Assembly (NCBI RefSeq): GCF_014529535.1
Contig: NW_023503493.1
Span: 11,688,001-11,752,000, forward strand
Origin: Bradysia coprophila
Lineage: Eukaryota > Arthropoda > Insecta > Diptera > Sciaridae
Direction: 5' to 3'
DNA: 64,000 nucleotides
In this document: piece after piece, positions 1-12,344 of the stretch
Layout of the letters: every line of letters begins with the position of its first letter
Numbering within the stretch: the stretch's first letter is position 1
The notes under the pieces: generated by a model
Seen by the model: only the letters and a program-made list of their open reading frames with translations
Told to the model about the DNA's origin: nothing
Database searches by the model: none
Made by a program: the position numbers and the translations under genes

Positions 1-207
1 GAGGTCTTAAGTTACTCGGAGGAATCTAGAAAAGATAGTCCGGTCTGCCATGGCTTCCGTTATTTTTAAAATTTACACCGAATGGTAAAAGTACCCAATA
101 CGAGCCAGTGACGACAAGACAACTTTACCTTTACTCGATTATTGATTTAAATTCCACTCGGGGATCTGATAAAGGTTCTCTTCTGCAGCAAAATATATGT
201 TAACAAA

Positions 208-1507
208 AAACGAGCCATCAGAACAGTCGGAGCGTTTGCAAACCCGTACAAACCCGTATATCTATTGCGTACGTGACCCTAGTGCGTCTGTCACCCTACT
301 TTGACCGTAAGCCTATGCGCCGGTTAAAGTAGTTAAAGTAAAATTATTATGTAATGTGTACATCTTAGAAATTGCGCATAGCGCAATTACGAAGCCCCGT
401 ACGACGTTCCTTTCAAATAAAACAAAAATTTCAAATAGCCCTAAAATTTTAATTTATTGAGTATAAATACACATAGGCCTAGTATCGGCCTCAGTCCGAG
501 GATCCAAATTAATTTTTTTTTTCAACTACATTCTATTCGGCCTTTGATTACCTTCCAAATGAAACACAAAATACGAAAAACGTATGAAATTTTCTCGAGT
601 TATATGTAAAATACACATAGGGCCCTAGTAGCGGCCTTAGTCCGAGGACCCAAATTTAATTTTTTTTCAACAACATTCTATTCGGCCTTTGATTACCTTC
701 CAAATGACACAAAAATTACGAAAAACGAATGAAATTTGCTCGAGTTATATGTAAAATACACATAGGGCCCTAGTAGCGCCCTTAGTCCAAGGACCCAAAT
801 TTAATTTTTTTTTCAACAACATTCTATTCGGCCTTTGATTACCTTCCAAATGACACAAAAATTACGAAAAACGAATGAAATTTACTCGAGTTCAATGTAA
901 AATACACATAGGGCCCTAGTAGTGGCCTTAGCCCAAGGACCCAAATTTAATTTTTTTTCAACAACTTTCTATTCGGCGTTCGATTACCTTCCAAATGACA
1001 CAAAAATTACGAAAAACGAATGAAATTTACTCGAGCTCTATGTAAAATACACATAGGGCCCTAGTAGCTTTTCACTTCTAAGGCCCTAACTCACGGTCCA
1101 CTCAACCGATTTTAAAAAACTTTTTTTTCCTGGATTGGTATTGACAATACCTATCATTTGCCGTGTCATTTACATTTCCATCGTTTATTTTGCCATAAAT
1201 ATCACCAAAAGACCTTAAATCACTTAGGTGGCCCTAACTCACGAAGGGCCGACCCGAATATGCCCATCTTCGAACTTAGCCTCACTATTTTGACTATCTT
1301 TCAGGGATTTTTTTTTTTTTGAAATCGGATTTGATTTACTCAAGATATCGACGTGACGGACAGACGGACAGACGGCCCAAATTTTTATTGCGGATTCGTC
1401 ATCTATGAACATAGGCAAACACTTTGCCCTTACCGTCTGCTTCGAATTCCATCAATTACACACGGCATCGTAATCCTATAAGCCCCTTCGTACTTCGTAC
1501 GGGGCTA
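208..1507 (-). mobile_element. Satellite-carrying transposable element, copy A
   Basis: The stretch is the reverse complement of about 35537-37082. Shared landmarks are the edge AGCCCCGTACGAAGTAC (here inverted at 1484-1506), a run of GACGGACAGACGG (1357-1374), the palindromic AATTGCGCATAGCGCAATT near 370, and GAACAGTCGGAGCGTTTGC at 221-239. Between them sits a tandem array of 144-146 bp units (470-1070). No transposase ORF is visible, so it is non-autonomous. The left limit is where similarity to copy B fades and may lie further left. The superfamily is unknown; no clear target duplication was found. Confidence 0.7.
470..1070 (-). repeat. Tandem array of about 145-bp units inside copy A
   Basis: The motif CACATAGGGCCCTAGTAG recurs at 470 (degenerate), 614, 759, 905 and 1050, giving steps of 144, 145, 146 and 145 bp. 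Each unit also holds GAGGACCCAAATTTAATTTT, a CATTCTATTCGGCCTTTGAT-like block and GAAATTTACTCGAG. Divergence between units is low. Confidence 0.85.
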
Positions 1508-4500
1508 AAAAAACTTAACATAACACGAGGGGTGAACCACTTTTTTTTTGAAGGATTATTTGGTGATTATTTGGATTAAGACAATTGAAGTAGTAGATTT
1601 ACTATCGATCGCTAGCCGATAGTTAAGAAGGTAAAAGTAAAACTAGATCCTGGATTGATTGGGTACGATATAAGGGAGGACATAAAAATATTTTAAACGG
1701 AAAAAATTCACTTACCCGTTTCTGACTTCATGGGTGCCGTAACCTTTTTTTATACCTACAAGTAAGAAATATTATTACATCAATAGTGGAAACTGGTATA
1801 TAAAATCAAGAACCTCTACTATGCGGAAGTATGGGTCCTCAGTCTTGAAGTAAAACACTGCTAGCCTACAATTCTCTTCTCGATTTGTAAATAGAAATGC
1901 AGAGTTCTATCATTCATCAGCTTCACTTATCCTCAAAAATCAATTATTCTCGCCCATAATCGAACGGCCATATAAATTTCATCACAAAGTCCATACATAA
2001 ATTAATTAAATTTAACGATCAATCATTTGACTAATCACCGGCACGTTGATATAAATTGAAGTCAATGGAAAAAATCATCAATAATTCTGTCTACACTCCA
2101 TTAACCAGCCTATCAGCCACAGCTCAAATTTGTAAAACGTCCACCAATAACTTCAATAAATCCCCAAAAAAGAAATCATTTAAACGAGAAAAAAAAAGTT
2201 ATGATTATATGTGATAAATAGGTGTCTGTATGCGGTCTCTCTCCACAAATGTAAAGGACTTCGTTTCTTTGTTATTTTTCATTTATTTAAATGAAATTTT
2301 TTATTATTTTTTTAATGAAATGTAATGCTTGAAGTGCGCTCGATCTTGAAACAGAAAAAAGAAATAAAATATTTATCAAATATTATCCATACATGATGTA
2401 TACCCCGTAACCGAGTACCGACAATTTTTCTTTTTTTTTTCTCATTTCAAATGTTTAAAATTACATTTGTATTAATTTTCCATTCAGAAGATTATGTCTG
2501 CGATTTGGTTTATTGGTTTGGTTAATGTGTATCGGATGCCATATCGACTAGATTGATGATCGAATTTCGGAATTAGGTTGTTTCATGTGGGCTAAGCTAA
2601 ATGGTTGAGCATTGTTTAACGAAAAGGTTGTGGATCATTGATTTTTATGATTATTCTTTTAACATTTAATAGGCCCTGTTGTAATAGCTCCGTTTTAACA
2701 AAGGGGCATCTTGAATGGAAAGAAAAAGAAACGAAAATTTAATGAAAAATTGACAGTGATGATGGGGAGAAGAATGAAACTATTAATAATGGAACAAGTG
2801 TGAAAAATGTGAATATAAATGAACTACATAATATAGAGTCTATGTGCCGAGCATATTTGGTGATTACAAACAGTTCATAAGTGACGAAGGTGTGATTGAT
2901 ATAGATTATCGCATTAAATCTTTTACTTAGTCTAACTTTAACGTAGGATCGTCAGCTCTAAAGAACATACGGCTGGTCTAACCTGTTATCAGCAATAACA
3001 ACAAGATTATCGTTGAACTCAATGTACCATCACATATTAATGCGTAGTAAGCCGAAAGACGCACAAGATCTGGTATCTAACACAAACCTTTTACGTTAAA
3101 CAAATGAAGTATCAGATTTATCAGTTTTATTTATCAGTACAACTCATCAGGATAAACCACCATCATGTCAAAAACACCACCTTCTCATCAGACCATGGCG
3201 ACGAAAAAATGAAAAACCTCTAGAAGTAAGTCATACATTTGTGCATGTACATATCTAGCGAATTATAAAGATGCAAACCTGATAACACATGTGTGCTGGC
3301 ATGTGGTTTATGTACTACAAAGCTGGTTTTTACCCAATAAAGTACAAATATCCAAGTGTTGTGCTTAATGAAATCTTGTACTTCCTTAGTTATATCATCC
3401 ATTTTGATAAATCGTGCCACATAAGCCAGAGATCATATCTGATTTATGTCGGTTCAAACCAAAATTGCGAGACCTCAATTCGGGTGAGAAAATATGTACT
3501 ATCTTCCCTCTTGTTTGACAAAGGAGAAAATAGATATTTTCTCCCCCGAACTGTCACCTTTTTGTTTTGAAAATCGTGTAACAAATTGATGTCTTTGTTT
3601 CGTGGATAAAAACTGTGAAGCACTCCTCGCACATATGAAAAAGTTTTGTTCACCTCTAGGGAAAGTAGTAAATAGGGAACAAATACCTAGTATTACAGGT
3701 TGACGCTTGTCTTGAGCTTCACACCATTTCTCAAAAAGATTAAAGAATCATAGCTAATTGAACCTACCTATTTAATGGAAGTATTATCGGGAAACTGGCA
3801 ATTTTGCATTTGCTTCTTCGATTTATATAAAATATGAACCGTTCTTGTCGATTATTTTTTTAAGTGGATAACAGTCCGATCCATTGCATTCTTGAGTAAC
3901 TACTCTCATTTAACATTAAGCAGCAAAATGCTATCATAACAAGGTTTGCATATTAAATTATGACATGTGAAATCCAGAAAATGACCATACTCAACTGAAT
4001 TTGTAATTTATTATTTCGCTATCGAGTTATCGATACGAAATTACCTTTTCGCTATAATAATAGCAACAACAACAGCCCATAAAAAGCTATTAATAATATT
4101 TCAAAAAATTATTCGAATGATTTATGTGAAATGATCCACATACCGCACACTTTTTGATTTATTTTTCGTTAATCGATTGCATTAGAAAATGTTCATCCAG
4201 TTCGCATTATTATATATCGGCGTTTTCATGCTTATCGACGGACCAAGAAAGTTTTATATCTTTTATAGAAGACACACAACATTGGCAAAGTGATTGCTTT
4301 CTGGTTATGATGGGAACACAGAAATATGTTTCGACATTGCATGACATTGGAAGACGGAAGTGATACATTTTCCTCTGGGGTATATATTTAAAGGCAAAAA
4401 ACCTCTTCTCTCCGTTTATTCTTTTTAACTGGAGTTTGATTTATTTGCGAAATGAATGAGTGCATTTTGTGTATGGAGATGCTCAATGTTCGATATTTTT

Positions 4501-5130
4501 GTTTGTGCATTAATATTTCTTTGGTTGCATTGCATTTGTTGAATATATCATTATGATGAGAATGCTTCCAATGACAAATTGCTTTCGCAATGACTTTGTG
4601 CTCATATGGAGCAAATTTTTAATACAAAATGATTACAAGCATGGATCAGCAGTGATAAACGATACCATTTATTGTACCTAAAATACCCTTCACAGTTATT
4701 GTAACAAAATCATGGCACCACGTCAGTAAAAAAATTAGAAAAAATTTCCGTAAGACTGAGTACACGCAATTTTTGACTTTCCTCCTTTTGCTCCTACTAC
4801 TCCTAAATTATTTTATTCGTAATCTAAGCATTCATACGAATTCAACGAGAACGTCAAAATCGGTTAAGATTTTACCAAAATATTAAATTTCAAAGTTTGG
4901 AAATTTGTATGATGAAACAGTTTTTCATACGTTTTAAAATTGATGAGCTTTTATTTGAGCCCAATAATATGTCAATCGGCGAATTACAATGAAGCATTAA
5001 GAAAATCATAAACCAAAAAACATAGCAAATTTATACGATGTAAAAGTACAATCAGGAATGATCAATAACAACGTTTAAAAATCAAAACGATCCTTGATAA
5101 GACTCTTGAAAACCGAAAACCGATCGTCCA
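1508..5130. other. Intergenic, no gene seen
   Basis: AT-rich, with only short chance ORFs. It holds a degenerate minus-strand copy of the TTACTTC/TATA module (2978-3125). A block at about 3440-3660 is similar to 39040-39190: both carry TTGATGT..TTTGTTTCGT followed by CTCGCACAT(A/T)TGAAAAA. The rest shows no coding signal I can support. Confidence 0.5.
2978..3125 (-). repeat. Dispersed TTACTTC module, degenerate copy
   Basis: Read on the minus strand it begins AAATCTGATACTTCATTTGTTTAAC and ends with a CTTGTTGTTATTGCTGATAACAG block, which matches the two ends of the family. The TATA-like centre is lost. Confidence 0.5.
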
Positions 5131-5640
5131 TCAAAAACTGCGAAAAATAAGTGTCGTGGTGTTCTTGCAGGCGGTATAAAGGAGAATTACGTTGTATATT
5201 GGTCTAAAAGTTTGGAAGTTAAAACAGCTTCTTTTGCCGGGTAGATCTGAAGAGAGTTTGAAGAGAGTCAGTTCGTCGTTCTCCAATCGCCTGGACTCTA
5301 ACGAGTGCAGCTTACGAACTTTGAGCCTTTTGTCATACGATTGTTTCTCGATGTTGAATTTGAAGAAAAACATTCTCGAAAATTTCCTCTGGACTCGCTC
5401 TATTTGGTTGATTGAGTTGTGATAGAATGGATTCCATACTGATGAACAATACTCCAATCTGTTTCGGACGAGAGCGTTATAAAGCGTCATAATACTTGAC
5501 TGAAAAGTATTTTCCACGTTTCACAACGAAAGATAAAACCTAGAAGCTTGTACGATTTCCTCGTGATTACATCGATGTGTTCGTTAAATGACAGCTTGTC
5601 GTCGATAATGACACCGAGGTCGAGGAAATTGGTGAAATTT
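5131..5640 (-). pseudogene. LINE reverse transcriptase 3' fragment (Jockey/CR1-like)
   Basis: On the minus strand the part from about 5632 down to 5515 translates with the motif DLGVIIDDKLSFNEHI, typical of the region after the RT catalytic core in Jockey/CR1-type non-LTR retrotransposons. The next 128-codon frame (5517 to 5131) carries LYNALVRNRLEYCSSVW and SLESRRLENDELTLFKL, the usual C-terminal 'thumb' region. The two parts lie in different frames, joined by a frameshift near 5490-5515, and no catalytic FADD box or endonuclease is present. It is therefore a dead, 5'-truncated copy. The clade is assigned from motif memory only. Confidence 0.8.
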
Positions 5641-7769
5641 TTTATAAAAGTCACTTATTTTGGGGAAATTTTGAAGTCACTAATTTTGGTACTATGAGCG
5701 TTTTAAGCTATTGAGCTATGTGACGCAGATCTCGGAAAATATGGGAAATAGCAAGTTTGGTTCGAAGACAAATTTATAGAGTTTTAGATTCTAGCCGACA
5801 AATGTTTCAGAGATTTTCCCAAAACTGTAAATCACTGTCTGCGATATTAAATTACGTACTGATTTGTTGGTTTTTTTTCACGACTTGTGACGTTTGTAGC
5901 TCGAGCCGAGGGTAAAGGATGTAGCTTTACAAGTTAAAGTAAAGGTCTTCAAATCATTACGTAGTATATTTTGCTCGCGAAGACCCACGAACACGTAGTT
6001 TTAAAGCTATTGTCATTTGAGTTTCAGAGGGAAACAACGAGTACGAACTATTATTTCAGTCCTATCCGGAGAGTTCAACTTAAGAACAGGTAGAAAGAAA
6101 TAAACTCAATAAATGACAACATTGCGTGAGGGGACACACATGTAGTGATTACTTTCCGGATGGATAAGCGAATAAATGATTACTGTATTGCAATTCCTTG
6201 TATTCCTTTAACTTGGAAAACTTAGGTAAGAAATATTTGTTTATCTATAAGTTGACAGATATGAAATCTGATTCTAGAGAATTCAACGGCACGACTGGTA
6301 CTAACGTAACTAATATTCGAAAAAACATATATATCAAGCACACATCGCGTATGTAATTATACCGCATTGTATATTATACATATTGTTAACTGTTTCTGAC
6401 GAATATTTAATTTGACCTTTAAAGTTATTATTAGGAAAAACTTTGATCAACCATATGTTTAGTCACTTGATCCATGTAATTATACATTTTTTGCAGGCAT
6501 CTACTGCTTCTGCAGTTATTATTATCTTTTTAAAGCTTGGTCTACAATTCATGCAGGCAGAAAGAAGTAAATAAACGTGAATTTCCGCCATAACTGATAC
6601 AGAGATAAGATCGGGCTGTGTGGGCTGTATCAGGTAGTATGCCCACGTCGAATGACGTGACGTTGAACACTCCATCAGAGAAAATGTTTGAAATTGTTTC
6701 CTCTAGCATTTCTGGATGCTTAGGCTGAATGATAAATGTCACTGAAGGCCCCAATTTCTCTATTTCGATGTATAACTTAATTCTGGCTTTTAAAGTGTTT
6801 GATGTAACCAGGGAGAAGCATCTAATCTAAACAGAAGACAAGGCTTTCATTGGGGTACGGATAAGTACTATGGAGAATCTAATGTCCACATATGAAACAA
6901 AGGTGAGTAATCAATAAATATATTATTTCAATAAGAAGGCTGGTTATGTAAAAGGAATGCACTTGTACAAGGTTCCTAAGACAATAGATTATTCAAATGC
7001 AACTATGATCATATCACAATAGGAACTACTGGCTACAAGTTTAGAAAATTTAAAAAAATAACTGTAAGCACTGCCGTCGAACCTTACTATTATTAATGAA
7101 ATGTAATTCCGAAAGAATAATAATTTTGGAAATAATCCGTTAATTTGAATAACTGACGTCTATCTTTGGCATGAGAATGTTTAAAGCGATCATTGAATTA
7201 ATAAACATCAAGTGGAAGTTACTTGCGCATTGTCTACTATGATTTGAATAACCATATCGACGTTGCTTGCAGTGTCGGACTAGTTCAAAGCTATTAAATT
7301 TGGTTTTCATTGACTGATGAGAGTTTGGCACTGATATGATTCTCCGTGCTTGATTCTCCAGCTCCACAGAATAGATTTAAGACTGGTGTACACATACTTG
7401 CGGATTGCTCACCTGACATCAACCACTAGCTTGTACCTTCAGTTCTAAGACGAGAATTTTCAATCTTTGAAGGACAGGCGCCTTAAAAACTTTATATTAA
7501 ATAATTAAAGAATTAACGTTAAGGAGTGTGGAACAAAGGATTTTTGATCTGCTTTTCCGCTTCTCTTAAAGACGCTGATTTTTGTTTTTTCTATCAGCAC
7601 AGTGTTCGTGGCTAAAATTACATCCCTGGATGTTTTCATACAGAATTCGCTTTGGATCAGTAATTAATTATTCCGAAATTATGCTAAAGACAAAGTATAC
7701 AATATTGAAACAAGTGCAAATATACATCAGGGCGAATAACAACAACAATACATAGAAGACGACTTCATC
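5641..7769. other. Intergenic, upstream of the repeat-protein gene
   Basis: AT-rich sequence with short chance ORFs in several frames (for example minus-strand frames at 6463-6754 and 7140-7367), none with recognisable domains. The last few hundred bases are presumably the regulatory region of the 7841 gene. Confidence 0.4.
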
Positions 7770-7777
7770 TATAAAAG
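7770..7777 (+). promoter_or_regulatory. TATA box of the repeat-protein gene
   Basis: TATAAAAG lies 71 bp before the ATG at 7841. Transcription would start near 7800, leaving a leader of about 40 nt. This is a canonical strong core promoter, as expected for a highly expressed secretory gene. Confidence 0.65.
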
Positions 7778-7840
7778 CTCTTATAGCGAAGTTATTCCAA
7801 CTAATGTACAAGAAGAGACGCTTGCAGTAACTTCAAAAAA

Positions 7841-10726
7841 ATGAATTTCCTGTTTTTTGCATTATTACTGGCTGTGGTGAAAGTAAGTAATTTCCAAGAA
7901 GGCTCAGAATCAAGTAATTCATAAAAATGCTGTAAATATTTGTAGGTTGACAGTACACCGCTTCCAACGTTCAACACTGAAGTTAAAGAAGCTAAATTAG
8001 AAGCTGCTTCTCAGGTTGCTAGTAATATTGCCAATGTTGTATCCCAGGCTGCAGCCAGTCAAGCAGAAGTCGCATCAAACTTGGTCGAGGGTGTTCAGCA
8101 ACTCGCATCGAATGTTGTCCAAGGCATTCAAGAAGTCGCATCGAATGTTGCCCAAGGAATTCAACAAGCTGCAGCAGCTAGACAAGAAGTTGCTTCTAAT
8201 ATAGCTACCAATATTGCCAATGCCGCAACCCAAGCCGCTTCCAATCAAGCACAACTCGCATCAAACTTTGTCGAAGGTGCTCAACAAGTTGCCGCAGCTA
8301 AACAAGAAATTGCTTCTGGTATAGCTCAAGGTTTTCAAGAAGTCGCATCGAATGTTGCCCAAGGAGTTCAACAAGCTGCAGCAGCCAGACAAGAAGTTGC
8401 TTCTGGTATAGCTCAAGGTTTTCAAGAAGTCGCATCGAATGTTGCCCAAGGAATTCAACAAGCTGCAGCAGCCAGACAAGAAGTTGCTTCTAATATAGCT
8501 ACCAATATTGCCAATGCCGCAACCCAAGCCGCTTCCAATCAAGCACAACTCGCATCAAACTTTGTCGAAGGTCTTCAACAAGTTGCCGCAGCTAAACAAG
8601 AAATTGCTTCTGGTATAGCTCAAGGTTTTCAAGAAGCCGCATCGAATGTTGCCCAAGGAGTTCAACAAGCTGCAGCAGCCAGACAAGAAGTTGCTTCTGG
8701 TATAGCTCAAGGTTTTCAAGATGTCGCATCGAATGTTGCCCAAGGAATTCAACAAGCTGCAGCAGCTAGACAAGAAGTTGCTTCTAACATAGCTAACAAT
8801 ATTGCCAGTGCCGCCTCCCTGGCTGCTTCCAATCAGGCACAGCTCGCATCAAACTTTGTCGAAGGTGTTCAACAAGTTGCTGCAGCTAAACAAGAAATTG
8901 CTTCTGGTATAGCTCAAGGTTTTCAAGAAGCCGCATCCAATGTTGCCCAAGGAATTCAACAAGCTGCAGCAGCCAGACAAGAACTTACTGCTAATATAGC
9001 TAGCAATATTGCCAATGCGGCATCGCAGGCTGCTTCCAATCAAGCACAACTTGCATCAAACTTTGTCGAAGGCCTTCAACAAGTTGCCGCAGCCAAACAA
9101 GAAATTGCTTCTGGTATAGCTCAAGGTTTTCAAGAAGTCGCATCGAATGTTGCCCAAGGAGTTCAACAAGCTGCAGCAGCCAGACAAGAAGTTGCTTCTA
9201 ATATAGCTACCAATATTGCCAATGCAGCAACCCAAGCTGCTTCCAATCAAGCACAACTAGCATCAAACTTTGTCGAAGGTCTTCAACAAGTTGCCGCAGC
9301 TAAACAAGAAATTGCTTCTGGTATAGCTCAAGGTTTTCAAGAAGTCGCATCGAATGTTGCCCAAGGAGTTCAACAAGCTGCAGCAGCCAGACAAGAAGTT
9401 GCTTCTGGTATAGCTCAAGGTTTTCAAGAAGTCGCATCGAATGTTGCCCAAGGAATTCAACAAGCTGCAGCAGCTAGACAAGAAGTTGCTTCTAATATAG
9501 CTACCAATATTGCCAATGCAGCAACCCAAGCTGCTTCCAATCAAGCACAACTCGCATCAAACTTTGTCGAAGGCCTTCAACAAGTTGCCGCAGCCAAACA
9601 AGAAATTGCTTCTGGTATAGCTCAAGGTTTTCAAGAAGTCGCATCGAATGTTGCCCAAGGAGTTCAACAAGCTGTAGCAGCCAGACAAGAAGTTGCTTCT
9701 GGTATAGCTCAAGGTTTTCAAGATGTCGCATCGAATGTTGCCCAAGGAATTCAACAAGCTGCAGCAGCTAGACAAGAAGTTGCTTCTAACATAGCTAACA
9801 ATATTGCCAGTGCCGCCTCCCTGGCTGCTTCCAATCAGGCACAGCTCGCATCAAACTTTGTCGAAGGTGTTCAACAAGTTGCTGCAGCTAAACAAGAAAT
9901 TGCTTCTGATATAGCTCAAGGTTTTCAAGAAGCCGCATCCAATGTTGCCCAAGGAATTCAACAAGCCGCAGCAGCCAGACAAGAAATTACTGCTAATATA
10001 GCTAGCAATATTGCCAATGCGGCATCGCAGGCTGCTTCCAATCAAGCACAACTCGCATCAAACTTTGTCGAAGGTGTTCAACAAGTCGCCGCAGCTAAAC
10101 AAGAAATTGCTTCTGGTATAGCTCAAGGTTTTCAAGAAGCCGCATCCAATGTTGCCCAAGGAATTCAACAAGCTGCAGCAGCCAGACAAGAAGTTACTGC
10201 TAATATAGCTAGCAATATTGCCAATGCGGCATCGCAGGCTGCTTCCAATCAAGCACAACTCGCATCAAACTTTGTCGAAGGTGTTCAACAAGTCGCCGCA
10301 GCTAAACAACAAGTTGCTTCTAATGTAGCTCAAGGTTTTCAAAATGTCGCATCGAATGTTGCCCAAGGAGTTCAACAAGCCGCAGCAGCTAGACAAGAAG
10401 TTGCTACTAATATAGCTAACAATATTGCCAATGCCGCATCCCAGGCTGCATCCAATCAAGCACAAGTCGCATCGAATGTTGCCCAAGGTATTCAACAAGT
10501 TGCTGCTGCTAAACAACAAGCTGTATCCAACGTTGTCCAGGCCGCCCAACAAGTTCAGCAGCAAAGAGCACAAGCAGTTCAAAATGTTGTCAATAATGTA
10601 GCGGCTGTCCAACAGCAAAAGGCACAAGCAGTTCAAAATGTGGTAACCAATGTTGTGCAAGCAGCCCAGGCCGTACAAGCTCAAAGACAACAAGCCATTG
10701 CCAATTTCTGGAAGCCTTGGGGTTAA
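7841..10726 (+). CDS. Secreted Ala/Gln-rich hendecad-repeat coiled-coil protein, two exons
   Basis: Exon 1 (7841-7882) encodes the start of a signal peptide (MNFLFFALLLAVVK). A GTAAGT donor at 7883 and a TGTAG acceptor before 7946 bound a 63-bp phase-0 intron. Exon 2 (7946-10726) runs to TAA, giving about 940 residues. After a short unique N-terminus the protein is a chain of 11-residue repeats of the type ASNVAQGIQQA, punctuated by 7-mers such as AAARQEV. Hydrophobic residues fall at positions 1, 4, 8 and 11, as in an 11/3 coiled coil or amphipathic helix. The repeats lack Cys, His, Tyr, Met, Trp and Pro; the chain ends in FWKPWG with the only two tryptophans. The function is not recognised. 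Silk-like or salivary secretion (compare the coiled-coil products of sciarid DNA puffs) is inference. The TATA box at 7770 and the AATAAA at 10761 frame the gene. Confidence 0.88.
8261..10264 (+). repeat. Two tandem 1002-bp higher-order repeats within the coding exon
   Basis: Landmarks recur exactly 1002 bp apart (8261/9263, 8555/9557, 8849/9851, 9056/10058). Each 1002-bp unit is 294+294+207+207 bp, that is 98+98+69+69 residues. The 69-residue module is 11+11+7+11+11+11+7, and the 98-residue form has one extra 29-residue (11+11+7) duplication. All lengths are multiples of three. Nucleotide identity between the two units is very high, which implies recent unequal exchange or gene conversion. 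Confidence 0.9.
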
Positions 10727-10760
10727 TTTTACTAATGAAAACGAGATTACATTTTCATTT

Positions 10761-10766
10761 AATAAA
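10761..10766 (+). terminator. Poly(A) signal of the repeat-protein gene
   Basis: AATAAA lies 35 bp after the TAA stop (10724-10726), at a normal distance for an insect mRNA with a short 3' UTR. Confidence 0.65.
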
Positions 10767-12034
10767 TTGATACATCCAATGGTCGTACTATGTAATTTCA
10801 ATTCTGGCATTTGTTGAAATGATGTTAAATGTATATTTTGAGCTGAACTGTTTATCTCGATATTTCTGTTCTCGGCAGATAAAATGGTGCAAGCACCTCT
10901 GTCCAAAATGTTTATTTTGCCGCCTTCAGCTCGGTACATAACTTTCAAATCGTCAAGATAAACATTGTGGACAGAGGTACATAATCTACTATGACTACAC
11001 TGACTGAAAAGCATACACTTTCCTAGCCTTTTTAATACTTGAGTTTATTTGCTATTAATGCATATCTTTACAACATCTTAAAACAAATAAAATTGACTGT
11101 TCAAATTTGAAATAAGCTTAAATCAAGACTCTTGAGACTGATTTCCTTTTTTATTTCATTGATAAATTTAAAATGTCCATTTCGTTACATATAAAATAGG
11201 ACATAAATGTCCGGTGCAATCACAAACTGGTATTTTCATATTTGCAAAATTCACATTCAACATTTAAACGTTTCCCTGTCATTTTCCATAATTCAACCAA
11301 TTTTATCGCTTTACTAAAGCAAATTCGCTTGTGTGTCAATGAAAAATCGTTGACTGAAATAATCAAATCCTATCATTAACCATGCATAATATTCACCATC
11401 AACTTGAGCACGTATCTAAGCAAGTTGCAAGTGAATTTTAACGGACAAAAAAAGTAGCGAAATTAAACTTAGATTCACTGCCAGCCACCACTCGAATGAA
11501 CATTATAATTTGTACCATTCGAAGTGAATTGAGAGTATTTAACATCTAATGTAGCTTGAAGAGCGTATATGGCAATATCTATTGGCATTTATGTGCTTAT
11601 TTATTGGGCCGTACGAATGCTAGAGCATAAAGTCAAGTAATTTAAGCGAATGGTAAGCCATTTAAGCAAACAACCATTTACATTCACTCTTACAATGTGA
11701 TATGACTCGGCTGTGCATCTGTTTTACAGTAAACAAGTAAACATGTTGAAAGTGTTTGGATATGGGCATTAAAGGAAGATTCATTGCAACATTTCTATCC
11801 GACTGGTACTTCGACTTTAGAACCGAAGGTGACAGTCTTTAATCTCCCAAAAAATTTAAAATATTTTTTGGTGCTACACCGAGAGAAAAAATCGGTCTGC
11901 TACGAGAGTAGAAGAGTTATAGGAGTCTAATATATAGGTAAATCTCATCGACAGCTAATTTAGTGTTCAAAACACTTTACAATTACATTCGGTGATATTG
12001 TAAAGTTTGCCTACTGCATTAAAATACCTCACAA

Positions 12035-12157
12035 AGGATTATTTTTGGAAGAACGTTTCTCAAGTTTGTCCATGTTCTCCTAAATTTTACGATTTTTCCC
12101 CAAATTTTTCCACAAATAAAATTTGAAAAAATGAAAAAGCTTTCCCAAAAATAGTCC
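12035..12157. mobile_element. Small MITE of the GGACTATTTTTGGGAAA family
   Basis: The left end AGGATTATTTTTGGAAG and the inverted right end CTTTCCCAAAAATAGTCCC form imperfect terminal inverted repeats. The interior is a degenerate series of TTTTCC/GGAAAA words. Related elements occur at 29774-29938 and 49480-49610, with single ends near 19851, 22825 and 52480. The CAGGG-type ends resemble hAT termini; this is inference. Confidence 0.45.
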
Positions 12158-12228
12158 CAACCATTAATCATGCTTAAACACTCGTATACAAAGAGGCAAC
12201 GCTGCGTGTATTTTGGGGACTTTGGGAC

Positions 12229-12344
12229 CGGATAGAGTAGATGATTTTTATGTTTTGTAACCTTTGATTTTTGAAAAGATCGTTTTTTTACAGGCTGCAT
12301 CATTGTGAGCAGCCTTTTTTTCCGCATATTTAAATAAAGAGAAC
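12229..12344 (+). repeat. 116-bp inverted repeat, left arm
   Basis: It is the reverse complement of 15669-15784 with about two mismatches in 116 bp. It contains GGCTGCATCATTGTGAGCAGCC, itself an imperfect hairpin, followed by a T-run. The arms are 3.3 kb apart. Confidence 0.85.

Noticed and set aside
8261..11014. Series of 66-95 codon minus-strand ORFs and a 249-codon one (10265-11014)
   Set aside because: They recur with the period of the repeat gene and are antisense shadows of its codon use; the longest merely runs into the 3' flank. No signal, domain or promoter on that strand.
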